A stretch of DNA of 39,011 bases from a bacterium (GTDB lineage: Bacteria > Patescibacteriota > Gracilibacteria > UM-FILTER-43-11): the NCBI GenBank assembly GCA_030427295.1, contig JAUHWS010000008.1, positions 1 through 39,011 on the forward strand, given 5' to 3'. Made by a program: the position numbers and the translations under genes. Below, piece after piece: positions 7,013 through 14,573 of this stretch (positions within the stretch are counted from its first letter, which is position 1; each line of letters opens with the position of its first letter). The notes under the pieces were generated by a model, which searched no databases, was not told where the DNA came from, and saw nothing but the letters and a program-made list of their open reading frames with translations.

Positions 7013-7530
7013 TTGAGTTCGTAAATTAGCTGAATTAAATCTCCGTCCTGCCAATTGTAATCCAAATCGACCGGAGTCCACTGCTCGTCATAATCCTTAA
7101 AATTCTCCGAATGCTTGACCTGAGCCCGAATCGACACATCATCGGTTCCACAATGTTCATCGGGGTCGACCCCAAAAATCTCAATGACCTCCTGAATGGA
7201 AAGGCGCTGATCAAATTCCTGTTCGCGAGTCTGATAGTCTAAATCAACTTCATCATGAAAATGTAGATAATTCCTTTCTTTATGAGTATGCAGACCGGTC
7301 AGTGGGCCAATTTCTCGAGGCAATGCAAGCTTCTCTCCGCAAAGATCGAATTCAATATCGGCATGAATGTGCATGGTTTTGATACAATCTTCATCCTGGC
7401 AAACAACGATTCCCTGAGCTTCAATCTGACGGTTGTACTCATCGATAGCCATCTTTCCGAAATAAACAGCCACACCTAGGACAAGAAGGCCTGCTACTAT
7501 TTTGATTATTTTTTTTGTTTGTTTCGACAT
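7009..7530 (-). CDS. Membrane-anchored His/Cys-rich protein, possible metal binder
   Basis: A 173-aa protein with one N-terminal membrane helix (about residues 8-25) and an extracytoplasmic domain. It carries closely spaced metal-type ligands: Cys44, Cys49, His54, His56 (MHIHAD), Cys64, then His81, His83 (LHTH) and His90, His92 (LHFH). I cannot assign a named family. The HxH triplets suggest binding of copper or another soft metal. It is coupled by ATGA overlap to the CcdA-like gene, so its cysteines may be kept reduced by that transporter. The upstream gene ends only a few bases before its start. Confidence 0.8.
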   Translation of the reverse strand: MSKQTKKIIKIVAGLLVLGVAVYFGKMAIDEYNRQIEAQGIVVCQDEDCIKTMHIHADIEFDLCGEKLALPREIGPLTGLHTHKERNYLHFHDEVDLDYQTREQEFDQRLSIQEVIEIFGVDPDEHCGTDDVSIRAQVKHSENFKDYDEQWTPVDLDYNWQDGDLIQLIYELK

Positions 7531-7536
7531 AATGAG

Positions 7537-7971
7537 TTAACAAAATTCACAACGGTCCGGATAATCCTTTTTTGCCTGCTTCGCCAACCTAAAAATATTG
7601 AAAAATTGATAAACCGTTATTAAAGCCAAAAGGTAAAAAACAATATAGGGAATCAATGCATCTGGAGCCATGGCATAAGTTCGGTAAATCAGTAAAGCAA
7701 AACCCAAAACAGCTAATGTCTGTAGGATACGAACCACAACAAAAGGTCTCAATTTCTTATGAAGCTTTTGGAAGCGCACGTTTGTGTAGAGCCCCAATGT
7801 TACCAAGGCGATAAATCCAATTGCAACAAAGCCAATCCACAGATCGTAGTGGGATAAAAAAGAAGGACTCATGATGGCCAAAATACCTAAAAGCAAAAGA
7901 ATGATCAAATATTTTGACTTGAGAATCGGCTGAAAAGAATACGACGCTTGTTTTGGGTGATTATTTTTCAT
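7537..7971 (-). CDS. Four-helix membrane protein ending in CEFC
   Basis: A 144-aa protein with four hydrophobic segments (about residues 19-40, 45-68, 79-102, 107-128) and a short charged tail ending DRCEFC. No family is recognised. The terminal CxxC could bind a metal or act as a redox pair. It is the first gene of a leftward cluster with the His/Cys-rich protein (6 bp gap) and the CcdA-like transporter, so a shared role in metal or thiol handling at the membrane is plausible. The gene at 8081 is divergent. Confidence 0.75.
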   Translation of the reverse strand: MKNNHPKQASYSFQPILKSKYLIILLLLGILAIMSPSFLSHYDLWIGFVAIGFIALVTLGLYTNVRFQKLHKKLRPFVVVRILQTLAVLGFALLIYRTYAMAPDALIPYIVFYLLALITVYQFFNIFRLAKQAKKDYPDRCEFC

Positions 7972-8016
7972 TTTATCTTAACAATAGTTTAACCTAGATG
8001 AAGGAAAAGATCAAGC

Positions 8017-8038
8017 TTTCCCCTTTGGCAAAGGGAAA
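8017..8038. promoter_or_regulatory. Hairpin TTTCCC...GGGAAA in divergent promoter region
   Basis: A nearly perfect inverted repeat (arms TTTCCC-C-TTT and AAAGGGAAA, one bulged C) lies just upstream of the promoter at 8044 and between two divergent genes. No T-tract follows on either strand, so it is more likely an operator or mRNA structure than a terminator. Confidence 0.35.
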
Positions 8039-8043
8039 AAGAC

Positions 8044-8072
8044 TTGAAGAAATACAAAAAATAAGGTATAAT
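8044..8072 (+). promoter_or_regulatory. Sigma-70-type promoter, near-leaderless
   Basis: TTGAAG (8044-8049), 17 bp, TATAAT (8067-8072). The ATG is at 8081, so transcription would begin about 1-3 bases before the start codon. An AAAGGA sequence lies between -10 and ATG but would be mostly outside the transcript. Confidence 0.7.
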
Positions 8073-8080
8073 GAAAGGAT

Positions 8081-8761
8081 ATGAAAAAAAGTAAAAAAAC
8101 CATCGGTTTTATCGTGGTAGCTATTGCCATCCTCATCGAAATTGTCTATGGCTTTAATAGTCCAGAGCGTGGTTCAATGGCGCTGACTAAAAGTATAGAA
8201 AAAATAGAAAAGTCCATTCAAGTCGCCTGGTTAGAAAAAATAACAGAAGCAAAAAAACCATTACTAGATTTAGAGCAACTCAAAGCCGATTTGAGTGAGG
8301 ATTTAGACGCACCCAATATTCTTAAGGAAGACATTCTGAGGCGATGGTACTATGGAACAAAAGAGCAAAAAAAATATGGAACCCCGGATGAGTGGGTGTT
8401 TGTTGACGATGGAGATCAATCCCGATGGGTCAGCCCTGATGCCATCGAAGAGTCTGCTCAGATTGATGAAAAGGACTTATGCAAACTGACTGCTGGAAAA
8501 TTCATTGAATCCTGCTTCCAAAGCGCAAGTGCTTCTTGCCGCCAAATTGAAAAGAGTCACTGTGAATGTAGTGAAGGGAGCAAATGGAAGGCGGAACAAG
8601 GTTGCATCATGACAAATGAAGACGGAATATACATCTCCATCAATCAAAGGGAACTAGAGCAAGAATTCTATTTAGGACTGCCCAATCAAAAGAAACTCAA
8701 TACGCCAGGAAGTTGGGGTTGGATTGAAGCAGGTCAAAATTCAGCTTGGCGAAAGCCTTAG
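8081..8761 (+). CDS. Exported Cys-rich protein with internal repeat
   Basis: A 226-aa protein with an N-terminal signal or anchor helix (residues 7-24). Two copies of a roughly 34-aa unit, at about 85-119 and 192-226, share the pattern (Y/F)Yx G...QKK..TP..W...(D/E).G..S.W..P. Between them are six cysteines (134, 145, 153, 161, 163, 175) in a stretch like the small disulfide modules I associate with Peregrinibacteria surface proteins. The repeat has conserved Trp and could be a wall- or sugar-binding motif (inference). Family unknown. A strong promoter sits immediately upstream and VanW follows 35 bp later. Confidence 0.75.
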   Translation: MKKSKKTIGFIVVAIAILIEIVYGFNSPERGSMALTKSIEKIEKSIQVAWLEKITEAKKPLLDLEQLKADLSEDLDAPNILKEDILRRWYYGTKEQKKYGTPDEWVFVDDGDQSRWVSPDAIEESAQIDEKDLCKLTAGKFIESCFQSASASCRQIEKSHCECSEGSKWKAEQGCIMTNEDGIYISINQRELEQEFYLGLPNQKKLNTPGSWGWIEAGQNSAWRKP

Positions 8762-8790
8762 TTGATGTTAAATTAAACTTAAGATAAGTT
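8762..8790 (+). promoter_or_regulatory. Weak candidate promoter before VanW gene
   Basis: TTGATG (8762-8767) and TAAGTT (8785-8790), 17 bp apart, end 6 bp before the ATG at 8797. If used, the transcript would be leaderless. The -10 box is poor, so co-transcription from 8044 is equally possible. Confidence 0.3.
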
Positions 8791-8796
8791 GAAAAA

Positions 8797-10134
8797 ATGA
8801 GCACTCTAAAATCCCTATTGTTAAAAATCGCTTTATTTAGCGCTTTTTTCATTCCATTCACCGGCAATGCATCGGCTGCAGCGCCAGAAAGCTATGGCCA
8901 AGCCTATAACTTATTTGTTACAGAAGAAAATCGAGATCAGCCCGTACCGCTTGAAAAGGGGATTCATGTGCTAGAAAGTTATCTGACGCAACAACCTTTA
9001 AATGGAGAGCTGCACAGTTCAGAAGAAATGATGAATCAGCGCGATTTATTGATTGCCTTTAGTCGTATGGAGGCTAGCTTAAAAGGTGAGACTCTGGAAG
9101 GCTCTGATAAAGAAATTTATTATGCTGCCTGGCTCAATGCAAGGCGAAAAGGATGGCTACCTAATGTCAACATCAATTATGGTACCTTTCAAGATTTTTT
9201 ATACCGCCACGAAGTCTCTGAGAAACACAATGACATGGCCTACCATGAAGGGTTAGTTTTAAGCCCCTCTGAAATCACCATTGAACGTTTTGGAAGCATG
9301 GCTGAGGTGAATGCTATACAGGGGAAGTTAAGCGACCAACTCCGAAAACTCAAAACAGAGCAGCGAGTCATGGGGGATAACGATGATGATCTAGAAGTAC
9401 TCATTCAAAAACTAGAGATATATTTGGCTAATTTTAAACGTGTAGAAGACGAAATCAAAGAGCGTGAGCATCCAACCAACAAAATCCCCAATCTACCAGA
9501 GGATATTAAACAAATGATTCTTGACAACGACCTTAATACAGTGATGGATAGCATCACCTACAACTACGCAAACAATATTTACAATCGCCAATTCAATCTT
9601 GTAAAAGGTGCGAGTCAGTTCAATGGGCGTGTCTTTCAACCCGGAGAAGAAATAAGCTTCACTCAAGTCCTCAAAGAAGGAGATGGGGGGCTGAGCGGTT
9701 ATTTATCTGGCTGGGTAATCAAAGGGGACGAAGAAGAGTGGGAATATGGAGGGGGGCTTTGTGGAAGCGCTACCGTTTTCTTCACACCTGCATGGCGAGC
9801 AGGCTTGGAAATTGTCAGCCGTCGAGGTCATAGCTCTTACTTTTCCAACTTGTATCCAGAAGATTCCATGTGGGCCGATGCAACCATCTATTTTGGTTAC
9901 ACCGATGTGATCATGAAGAACAACACCAATTCCCCAATCATGTTCTACGCGCAAGACAACCCTGAAGCCAAAGAAATCACCATGTATGTGATTGGAAACC
10001 CAGTTTACACAAGTGTTGAAATAGAAGGGCCGTATGTTTCTGGGCACTACGGAAAATACATCCGTCATATGACCCTACCTGATGGAACGGTCATTTCTGA
10101 GCCACTAGAAACCAGTTACAGTAGAATTTACTAA
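8797..10134 (+). CDS. VanW-family exported protein
   Basis: A 445-aa protein with a cleavable-looking signal peptide (residues 1-28, ending ASA). The C-terminal third is a VanW domain: GGGLCGSATVFFTPAWRAGL (about 317-336), VSRRGHSSYF, then the DATIYFGYTDVIMKNNT-like segment and a final beta region with VIGNP. VanW occurs in some vancomycin-resistance clusters and in many Gram-positive and Patescibacteria genomes. It is linked to peptidoglycan, but its biochemistry is not settled. The N-terminal 250 residues are helical and unassigned. The stop overlaps the start of a small lipoprotein gene (TAATG), so the two are probably co-translated. Confidence 0.9.
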   Translation: MSTLKSLLLKIALFSAFFIPFTGNASAAAPESYGQAYNLFVTEENRDQPVPLEKGIHVLESYLTQQPLNGELHSSEEMMNQRDLLIAFSRMEASLKGETLEGSDKEIYYAAWLNARRKGWLPNVNINYGTFQDFLYRHEVSEKHNDMAYHEGLVLSPSEITIERFGSMAEVNAIQGKLSDQLRKLKTEQRVMGDNDDDLEVLIQKLEIYLANFKRVEDEIKEREHPTNKIPNLPEDIKQMILDNDLNTVMDSITYNYANNIYNRQFNLVKGASQFNGRVFQPGEEISFTQVLKEGDGGLSGYLSGWVIKGDEEEWEYGGGLCGSATVFFTPAWRAGLEIVSRRGHSSYFSNLYPEDSMWADATIYFGYTDVIMKNNTNSPIMFYAQDNPEAKEITMYVIGNPVYTSVEIEGPYVSGHYGKYIRHMTLPDGTVISEPLETSYSRIY

Positions 10135-10289
10135 TGAAAACCAGAATCTCATTTCTTTTTATCATCTCTCTACTCTTGCTTGGATGCGTCCAAAAAGATA
10201 CTGAGCCAAGTTTAAACATGCCTCAAGATCCACCAGATTTGCAGCAAATGCAACCCAACCATTCACCCTCTTCACAAACTCATTTTTGA
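10134..10289 (+). CDS. Small lipoprotein (51 aa), not in ORF track
   Basis: The ATG at 10134 overlaps the VanW stop (TAATG) and the frame runs 51 codons to TGA at 10287. The protein starts MKTRISFLFIISLLLLGC, a textbook lipoprotein signal with lipobox LLGC and Cys18 as the likely lipidated residue. The mature part is only 34 aa, Pro/Gln-rich and without structure. Translational coupling to VanW and a 4-bp gap to the following gene support it being real. It could be a small partner of VanW at the outer face of the membrane. Confidence 0.75.
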   Translation: MKTRISFLFIISLLLLGCVQKDTEPSLNMPQDPPDLQQMQPNHSPSSQTHF

Positions 10290-10293
10290 TGCC

Positions 10294-10995
10294 ATGGAAC
10301 CCGTGCGACTCAACAAATATCTTTCGCAACAAGGCATTGCTTCTCGCCGAGAAGCAGATAGGCTTATTCAAGGTGGTCTGGTAAAGGTAAACGGAAAAAC
10401 TATTCAAGAAATGGGAGTCAAAATCGATCCGGAAAAAGATAAGGTTGAAGTCGATCATTTTCAAATGAAGTCCAAAAAAAATTATGTTACCATTGCGCTT
10501 AATAAGCCTAAAGGATATGTTTGCTCAATGAAAAAAACTAAGCTAGACCCAAACATCGTCACAGATTTAGTTGATTTACCCGAGCGCATCTACCCTGTAG
10601 GCCGGTTAGACAAAGAAACAACAGGACTACTCCTTTTGACCAATGATGGAACCTTAGTCAATCAGATCATTCACCCTTCGAGTGAATCGGAAAAGGAATA
10701 TGAAGTTACTTTTAATACACCCATTCCGATGGGAGCTATTAAAAAGCTTGAATCTGGTGTGAAGTTGAATGGAGAAAAAACATTGCCCACCCGCGTTAAA
10801 AAAACTGGGCCAGCCAAAATTCGCATCATTTTAAAAGAAGGAAAGAATCGGCAAGTGAGGCGCATCTGTCAAAAAGTAGGATTTCCGGTCAAGAGCTTGA
10901 AACGAATCCGAATCAAAAGTCTCAAATTGGGAAGTTTAAAGCAAGGGGAATGGAGACAGCTTTCTGAAGAAGAAATAGGAGAGCTAAAAGGTTGA
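10294..10995 (+). CDS. rluB: rRNA pseudouridine synthase, RsuA/RluB family
   Basis: A 233-aa enzyme that isomerises a uridine in rRNA. The N-terminal S4 RNA-binding domain is clear (VRLNKYLSQQGIASRREADRLI, residues 4-25). The catalytic domain carries YPVGRLDKETTGLLLLTNDG with the catalytic Asp, and the C-terminus has the family's EGKNRQVRRIC signature. Length suits RluB/RsuA/RluE. RluB (23S) is favoured but the exact target base is uncertain. It starts 4 bp after the small lipoprotein stop and overlaps the convergent membrane gene by 12 bp. Confidence 0.92.
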   Translation: MEPVRLNKYLSQQGIASRREADRLIQGGLVKVNGKTIQEMGVKIDPEKDKVEVDHFQMKSKKNYVTIALNKPKGYVCSMKKTKLDPNIVTDLVDLPERIYPVGRLDKETTGLLLLTNDGTLVNQIIHPSSESEKEYEVTFNTPIPMGAIKKLESGVKLNGEKTLPTRVKKTGPAKIRIILKEGKNRQVRRICQKVGFPVKSLKRIRIKSLKLGSLKQGEWRQLSEEEIGELKG

Positions 10996-11409
10996 ATCAA
11001 GCATTTGTTTAAGTAGGATGAAACTCTTTATAATCTGAGGGACGATAAAAAGAATGGCAAAAATAGTGACAAATTTTCCATAACCAGAACGTTTCTTCCA
11101 TGGCTTTTTAAGCTGCAAAGCACCAAAATGAATCCAGGCATAAGTGATAAAAATAAAAAACGTAAGGCCACCCATCAGGTAAGCCTTTGGTTCGGATGCA
11201 GCACTAGCTAGAAAATCAAGTGTGACGGCATACATGATATCGACAAGAAAAAGAAAAAGAGTGACCAGGGCATAAAGAGTGACAAATTTCTCAAAATGGC
11301 TTCTGTCTTTCCAGGCGCGTTTAAACTGCATCACAAGCCAATATATCCATGAAAAAATAGCAAAGACAAGGGCGAGCTGCAAAAGTACCAATAAAAGTAG
11401 TCGAGTCAT
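10984..11409 (-). CDS. Four-helix membrane protein with internal duplication
   Basis: An unrecognised membrane protein of about 141 aa. It contains two similar halves, each with two hydrophobic helices separated by a basic loop: QFKRAWKDRSHFEKFVTLYA in the first and QLKKPWKKRSGYGKFVTIFA in the second. The pattern (Q.K..WK.RS...KFVT) is clearly duplicated. The track begins at a TTG (11430); the ATG at 11409 is preferred because it sits right before the first helix. It is convergent with the pseudouridine synthase gene. Confidence 0.65.
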   Translation of the reverse strand: MTRLLLLVLLQLALVFAIFSWIYWLVMQFKRAWKDRSHFEKFVTLYALVTLFLFLVDIMYAVTLDFLASAASEPKAYLMGGLTFFIFITYAWIHFGALQLKKPWKKRSGYGKFVTIFAILFIVPQIIKSFILLKQMLDSTF

Positions 11410-11477
11410 TTCTTCTATAAAATTAAACAATACAGTGCTATTTTATAGTACGGAGCGTATTTCTGTCATGAAGAAAG

Positions 11478-12245
11478 ATGTTCAACAAAGAAAAATTACT
11501 GTCGGCCTTCACGCAATCTCTTAAAGAAATGTTCACTGTACACAGTCATTTTAACCAATGGCTAGAAAAAGTCGGTGTTGAATTGACTGATTTGCAATTT
11601 GAGAAGCTGTCACGCTACCTTAGCCTACTCAAGGCCAAGAATCAGCAAGTCAATTTAACCCGAATCACAGAAACCCGTGAAGCCTGGATCAAACACATTT
11701 TAGATTCCCTCATGGCCGCTCCCTTTTTTAAGAAACCCGGCATGCACGTGGCTGACATTGGCACTGGGGGGGGCATGCCAGGGATCCCACTGGCCATACT
11801 ATTTCCCTCAGCTTACTTCACGCTTGTGGATGCCACGGATAAGAAAATTAGAGCGGTTGAGGAGTTTGCTCGAGAGCTGAATCTAAAGAACATTATTTGC
11901 ATCCAATCCCGCATTGAAACCTTTGCGCATCATCTCACACACCGGGAGCAATACGACCTGGTCACAGCCCGCGCCCTAGCACCACTAAGAGTTTTAGTCG
12001 AGTTAGCCGTCCCATTGATTCACCCCTATGGAAATGTGATTGCCTACAAAGGACCCGAATACATTTCGGAATTAGGGATGGCCACCAACGCCATCAAAAC
12101 GCTTAATGCAGAGCAACCAAAAGTTTTTCAGTATTCGTTACCTGAGGGAATGGGGCAGCGTAGTTTGATTCAAATCACCAAAAAAACAGTTAGCTCAGAA
12201 AAGTATCCCAGGCGAGATGGAATACCATCCAAAAACCCCCTTTAG
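11478..12245 (+). CDS. rsmG: 16S rRNA (guanine-N7) methyltransferase RsmG
   Basis: A SAM-dependent enzyme that methylates G527 (E. coli numbering) of 16S rRNA. Typical features are QQVNLTRITETREAWIKHILDSL, the SAM-binding VADIGTGGGMPGIPLAILFP (about residues 91-110), LVDATDKKIRAVEEF and VTARALAPLRVLVELAVPL. The C-terminus YPRRDGIPSKNPL is the family's usual ending. At 255 aa it has about 20-25 extra N-terminal residues; Met18 (11529) is an alternative start, but an AAGAAAG element precedes the ATG at 11478. The next gene, rlmE, starts 2 bp after its stop. Confidence 0.96.
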   Translation: MFNKEKLLSAFTQSLKEMFTVHSHFNQWLEKVGVELTDLQFEKLSRYLSLLKAKNQQVNLTRITETREAWIKHILDSLMAAPFFKKPGMHVADIGTGGGMPGIPLAILFPSAYFTLVDATDKKIRAVEEFARELNLKNIICIQSRIETFAHHLTHREQYDLVTARALAPLRVLVELAVPLIHPYGNVIAYKGPEYISELGMATNAIKTLNAEQPKVFQYSLPEGMGQRSLIQITKKTVSSEKYPRRDGIPSKNPL

Positions 12246-12247
12246 TC

Positions 12248-12844
12248 ATGTCACACTTCAACCCACACGACAAGTACTTTAAAAAAGCCAAAGAAGAAGG
12301 CTACCGAGCCCGTAGTGCTTTTAAATTAGAGGGGATTCAAAATCGATTCCATTTGATCAAACCAGGCACGAAACTCTTAGACTTAGGGGCAGCACCCGGG
12401 AGCTTCATGCAATATGCAGCTAAAGAAGTGGGAGAAAAAGGCTTAGTAGCTGGTATAGACTTACAGAAAATAGAGCCCTTTAAGGAAGGGAATATTCACA
12501 CCTTCCAGGGGGATATTTTTGATGAAGAAAGTGTTGTCGAAATTTTCAATAGATTAAAGATAAAGCAATTTGACCTCATCACTTCAGATCTGGCTCCTAA
12601 AACCACAGGTATTAAATCCATCGATGGAAATGCATCCCTGGAACTCAATTTGCAGGTTTTAAAAATTGCCCAGAAGCACCTCAAAAAGGGTGGGGGAGTG
12701 GTCATGAAGATCCTCTCCGGATTCAATGAAGGAGACCTAGTAGGAGAAACTAGAAAACTTTTTAAGCAAGTCAAAAAATACAGACCCGAGGCCATCCGGA
12801 AAAGTAGCCACGAAAGCTACCTGATTGGCTTAAAAAAGTGCTAG
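12248..12844 (+). CDS. rlmE: 23S rRNA 2'-O-methyltransferase RlmE (FtsJ/RrmJ)
   Basis: Methylates the 2'-OH of U2552 (E. coli numbering) in 23S rRNA. The family's K-D-K-E tetrad is visible: Lys in YRARSAFKL (about 27), Asp in ITSDLAPKTTG (about 115), Lys in GGVVMKIL (about 155) and Glu in SSHESYLIG (about 189). The SAM loop is LLDLGAAPGSFMQYA. At 198 aa it is of normal length. It sits 2 bp downstream of rsmG and its stop overlaps that of convergent mltG. Confidence 0.95.
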   Translation: MSHFNPHDKYFKKAKEEGYRARSAFKLEGIQNRFHLIKPGTKLLDLGAAPGSFMQYAAKEVGEKGLVAGIDLQKIEPFKEGNIHTFQGDIFDEESVVEIFNRLKIKQFDLITSDLAPKTTGIKSIDGNASLELNLQVLKIAQKHLKKGGGVVMKILSGFNEGDLVGETRKLFKQVKKYRPEAIRKSSHESYLIGLKKC

Positions 12845-13830
12845 AGGTGATTCGCTTTATTGATATTATGTCCCTCAAGGGTTTCAGCATAATGAACATT
12901 ACCTTCAGAATCATGAAGGTAATAAAGATAGCTAGTCTCCTCAGGAAAAATAGTCGCCCGTATGGTTTCAATGCTTGGATTAGAAATGGGGGTGGGAGGT
13001 AGATCCCAGTTTTTTCGAGTGTTATAAGGAGAATCAATGCTCAAATCCGCAGCTGTTAGTGAGCCATTGGTTCGGCCAAGCGCATAAAGCGTGGTGGCAT
13101 CCGCATACAAGCCAATGCCAGAATCTAAGCGATTCCACAAAATGCCAGCCACAACTGGTTTTTCGGATGGAATTCTTTCTTCACGTTCCACAATGGAGGC
13201 CATGATAATGATCTGCTCAAGCGTCTTTCCCGAGGATTCGATGGCGACTAGATCTTCTTCAGAAAGCTTGGATTCAAAGTTAGAAATCAAACGCTCGATA
13301 AACGCTTGGTCAGAATAAGTTGCTGGATCCACAAAATAGGTATCTGGATATAAATAACCTTCCAGATAGCCACCAGGAATCAAATCAAAGTCAAAGGAGC
13401 ATTGCTCAACACAGCCCATGAAAGTATCTACTGTGGTAAGCCCCAAAGACTCTAACTCATTAGCCATTTGCTGAGCGGTCCACCCTTCCAATAGGGTCAC
13501 TTTAAAAGCACCCGTCTGGCCATCTACTAAGGCATCCACAATATCGCGGAGGGTCTGGGATTCCGAAAAATAATACTGACCCGCTTTCAGAGAGCCGTCC
13601 AATTCATTATCCTTCAAATACTTAATAAATGCGAATTCAGTTTTAATCAACCCCTCATCTTTCAAAAGGGCAGCAATGTCCGTTGGAATAGAATTATTTG
13701 GCACAGTCACTGAGACTTGATTGGTACCATCAGGATCGAGCTGATAATTGAGACTGGAGTAATAAAGGTAATAATAAACCCCCAAAGTCAACAAGCCAAG
13801 TAAGACAAGTAATTTAAAGAAGCGCTTCAT
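12841..13830 (-). CDS. mltG: Endolytic murein transglycosylase MltG
   Basis: A membrane-anchored enzyme (helix at about residues 5-25) that cuts nascent glycan strands and ends peptidoglycan synthesis. The order of motifs is typical of MltG/YceG: a LysM-like region, then GYLYPDTYF (about 155-163), IIIMASIVEREER with the catalytic Glu, VAGILWNRL, DATTLYALGR, SPYNTRKNWDLPPTPISNP and a terminal YLYYLHDSEGNVHYAETLEGH. The 329-aa length is normal. It follows ybaB by 35 bp on the same strand, forming a likely two-gene unit. Confidence 0.96.
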   Translation of the reverse strand: MKRFFKLLVLLGLLTLGVYYYLYYSSLNYQLDPDGTNQVSVTVPNNSIPTDIAALLKDEGLIKTEFAFIKYLKDNELDGSLKAGQYYFSESQTLRDIVDALVDGQTGAFKVTLLEGWTAQQMANELESLGLTTVDTFMGCVEQCSFDFDLIPGGYLEGYLYPDTYFVDPATYSDQAFIERLISNFESKLSEEDLVAIESSGKTLEQIIIMASIVEREERIPSEKPVVAGILWNRLDSGIGLYADATTLYALGRTNGSLTAADLSIDSPYNTRKNWDLPPTPISNPSIETIRATIFPEETSYLYYLHDSEGNVHYAETLEGHNINKANHL

Positions 13831-13865
13831 TTAAGCTAGGTCAATCAAAGTAAAATGGAAAGAAA

Positions 13866-14168
13866 CTACTGATTGCCACCAAACATACCACCTAAACCTC
13901 CCATCACATCCTTCATTTTCTCAGCAGCAATGGTTTGAGATTTTTTAATTGCTTTGTTGGCGGATTCCACAAAAGCTTTAGAAATGCGATCCAAATCACC
14001 AGATAAAGCTTCTGGAATGCGAGCTTCAATAAAATTTTGCTCCCCATCCACCACAATCACAACACCATCTGTCTCAGCCTCAATGTGAACCTTTTTTAGC
14101 TCTTTCTTGATTTGCTTTGCCTGCTTTTGAAGTTTGTACATGTCTTTCGCCTGATCAAAAAAACCCAT
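13866..14168 (-). CDS. ybaB: YbaB/EbfC nucleoid-associated protein
   Basis: A 100-aa DNA-binding protein of the YbaB/EbfC family, which forms tweezers-like dimers. It begins with a coiled coil (QAKDMYKLQKQAKQIKKELK), continues with the beta core DGVVIVVDGEQNFIEARIPE and ends with a second helix and a Gly/Met-rich tail (GGLGGMFGGNQ), all typical. In many bacteria ybaB follows dnaX with recR; here dnaX is 3.4 kb away and ybaB is paired with mltG instead. Confidence 0.93.
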   Translation of the reverse strand: MGFFDQAKDMYKLQKQAKQIKKELKKVHIEAETDGVVIVVDGEQNFIEARIPEALSGDLDRISKAFVESANKAIKKSQTIAAEKMKDVMGGLGGMFGGNQ

Positions 14169-14184
14169 AACGCGTATATTTAAT

Positions 14185-14213
14185 AAATTAAGACTGACTC
14201 AGTTTAACATCAA
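14185..14213 (-). promoter_or_regulatory. Candidate ybaB-mltG promoter
   Basis: On the minus strand TTGATG (14213-14208), 17 bp, TAATTT (14190-14185), about 17 bp before the ybaB ATG. The -35 is fair and the -10 weak. Confidence 0.4.
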
Positions 14214-14270
14214 ATGAACGGATTGAGTAGAGGGAATAAATCTCTATTTTGATAAAAAGGCAAAAAGTCA

Positions 14271-14540
14271 TTGCCTTATCTAAAAAAAGCAGGTATAAAT
14301 AGAAAGTATATTATTTCAATAATGTTAGGAGGCTTAATGCTCTACGCTATTAAAAAGCAAAATGAATCGAACGAACGGCTAATGAGTCGCTTCAAAAAGA
14401 TTGTTCAACGCAGTCGTATCATGAATAAGAAGCGTGAACGCTACTTTGAAGCTAAAAAGACTAAAAAGCAGATTCGAGAATCAGCCGTAAAACGAGCGTA
14501 CTATCGAAAAAAACGCGAACGTGCTAAGTTTTACAGTTAA
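14271..14540 (+). CDS. Small, very basic hypothetical protein
   Basis: An 89-aa protein, strongly Lys/Arg-rich after a short hydrophobic stretch (IISIMLGGLMLYAI, residues 14-27). The basic C-terminal half (KKRERYFEAKKTKKQIRESA and on) looks helical. It may be a membrane-tethered nucleic-acid-binding or ribosome-linked peptide; this is a guess from composition. The start is a TTG with an AAAAAGG element upstream; the ATG at 14322 would give a shorter form without part of the hydrophobic segment. It precedes the protease gene on the same strand by 33 bp. Confidence 0.55.
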   Translation: MPYLKKAGINRKYIISIMLGGLMLYAIKKQNESNERLMSRFKKIVQRSRIMNKKRERYFEAKKTKKQIRESAVKRAYYRKKRERAKFYS

Positions 14541-14573
14541 ACCAAGTTGAACTTTTACTTAAAGAGCCTTTGA

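Noticed and set aside
9703-10068. 121-aa minus-strand ORF
   Set aside because: It is antisense to the conserved VanW domain, a shadow frame.
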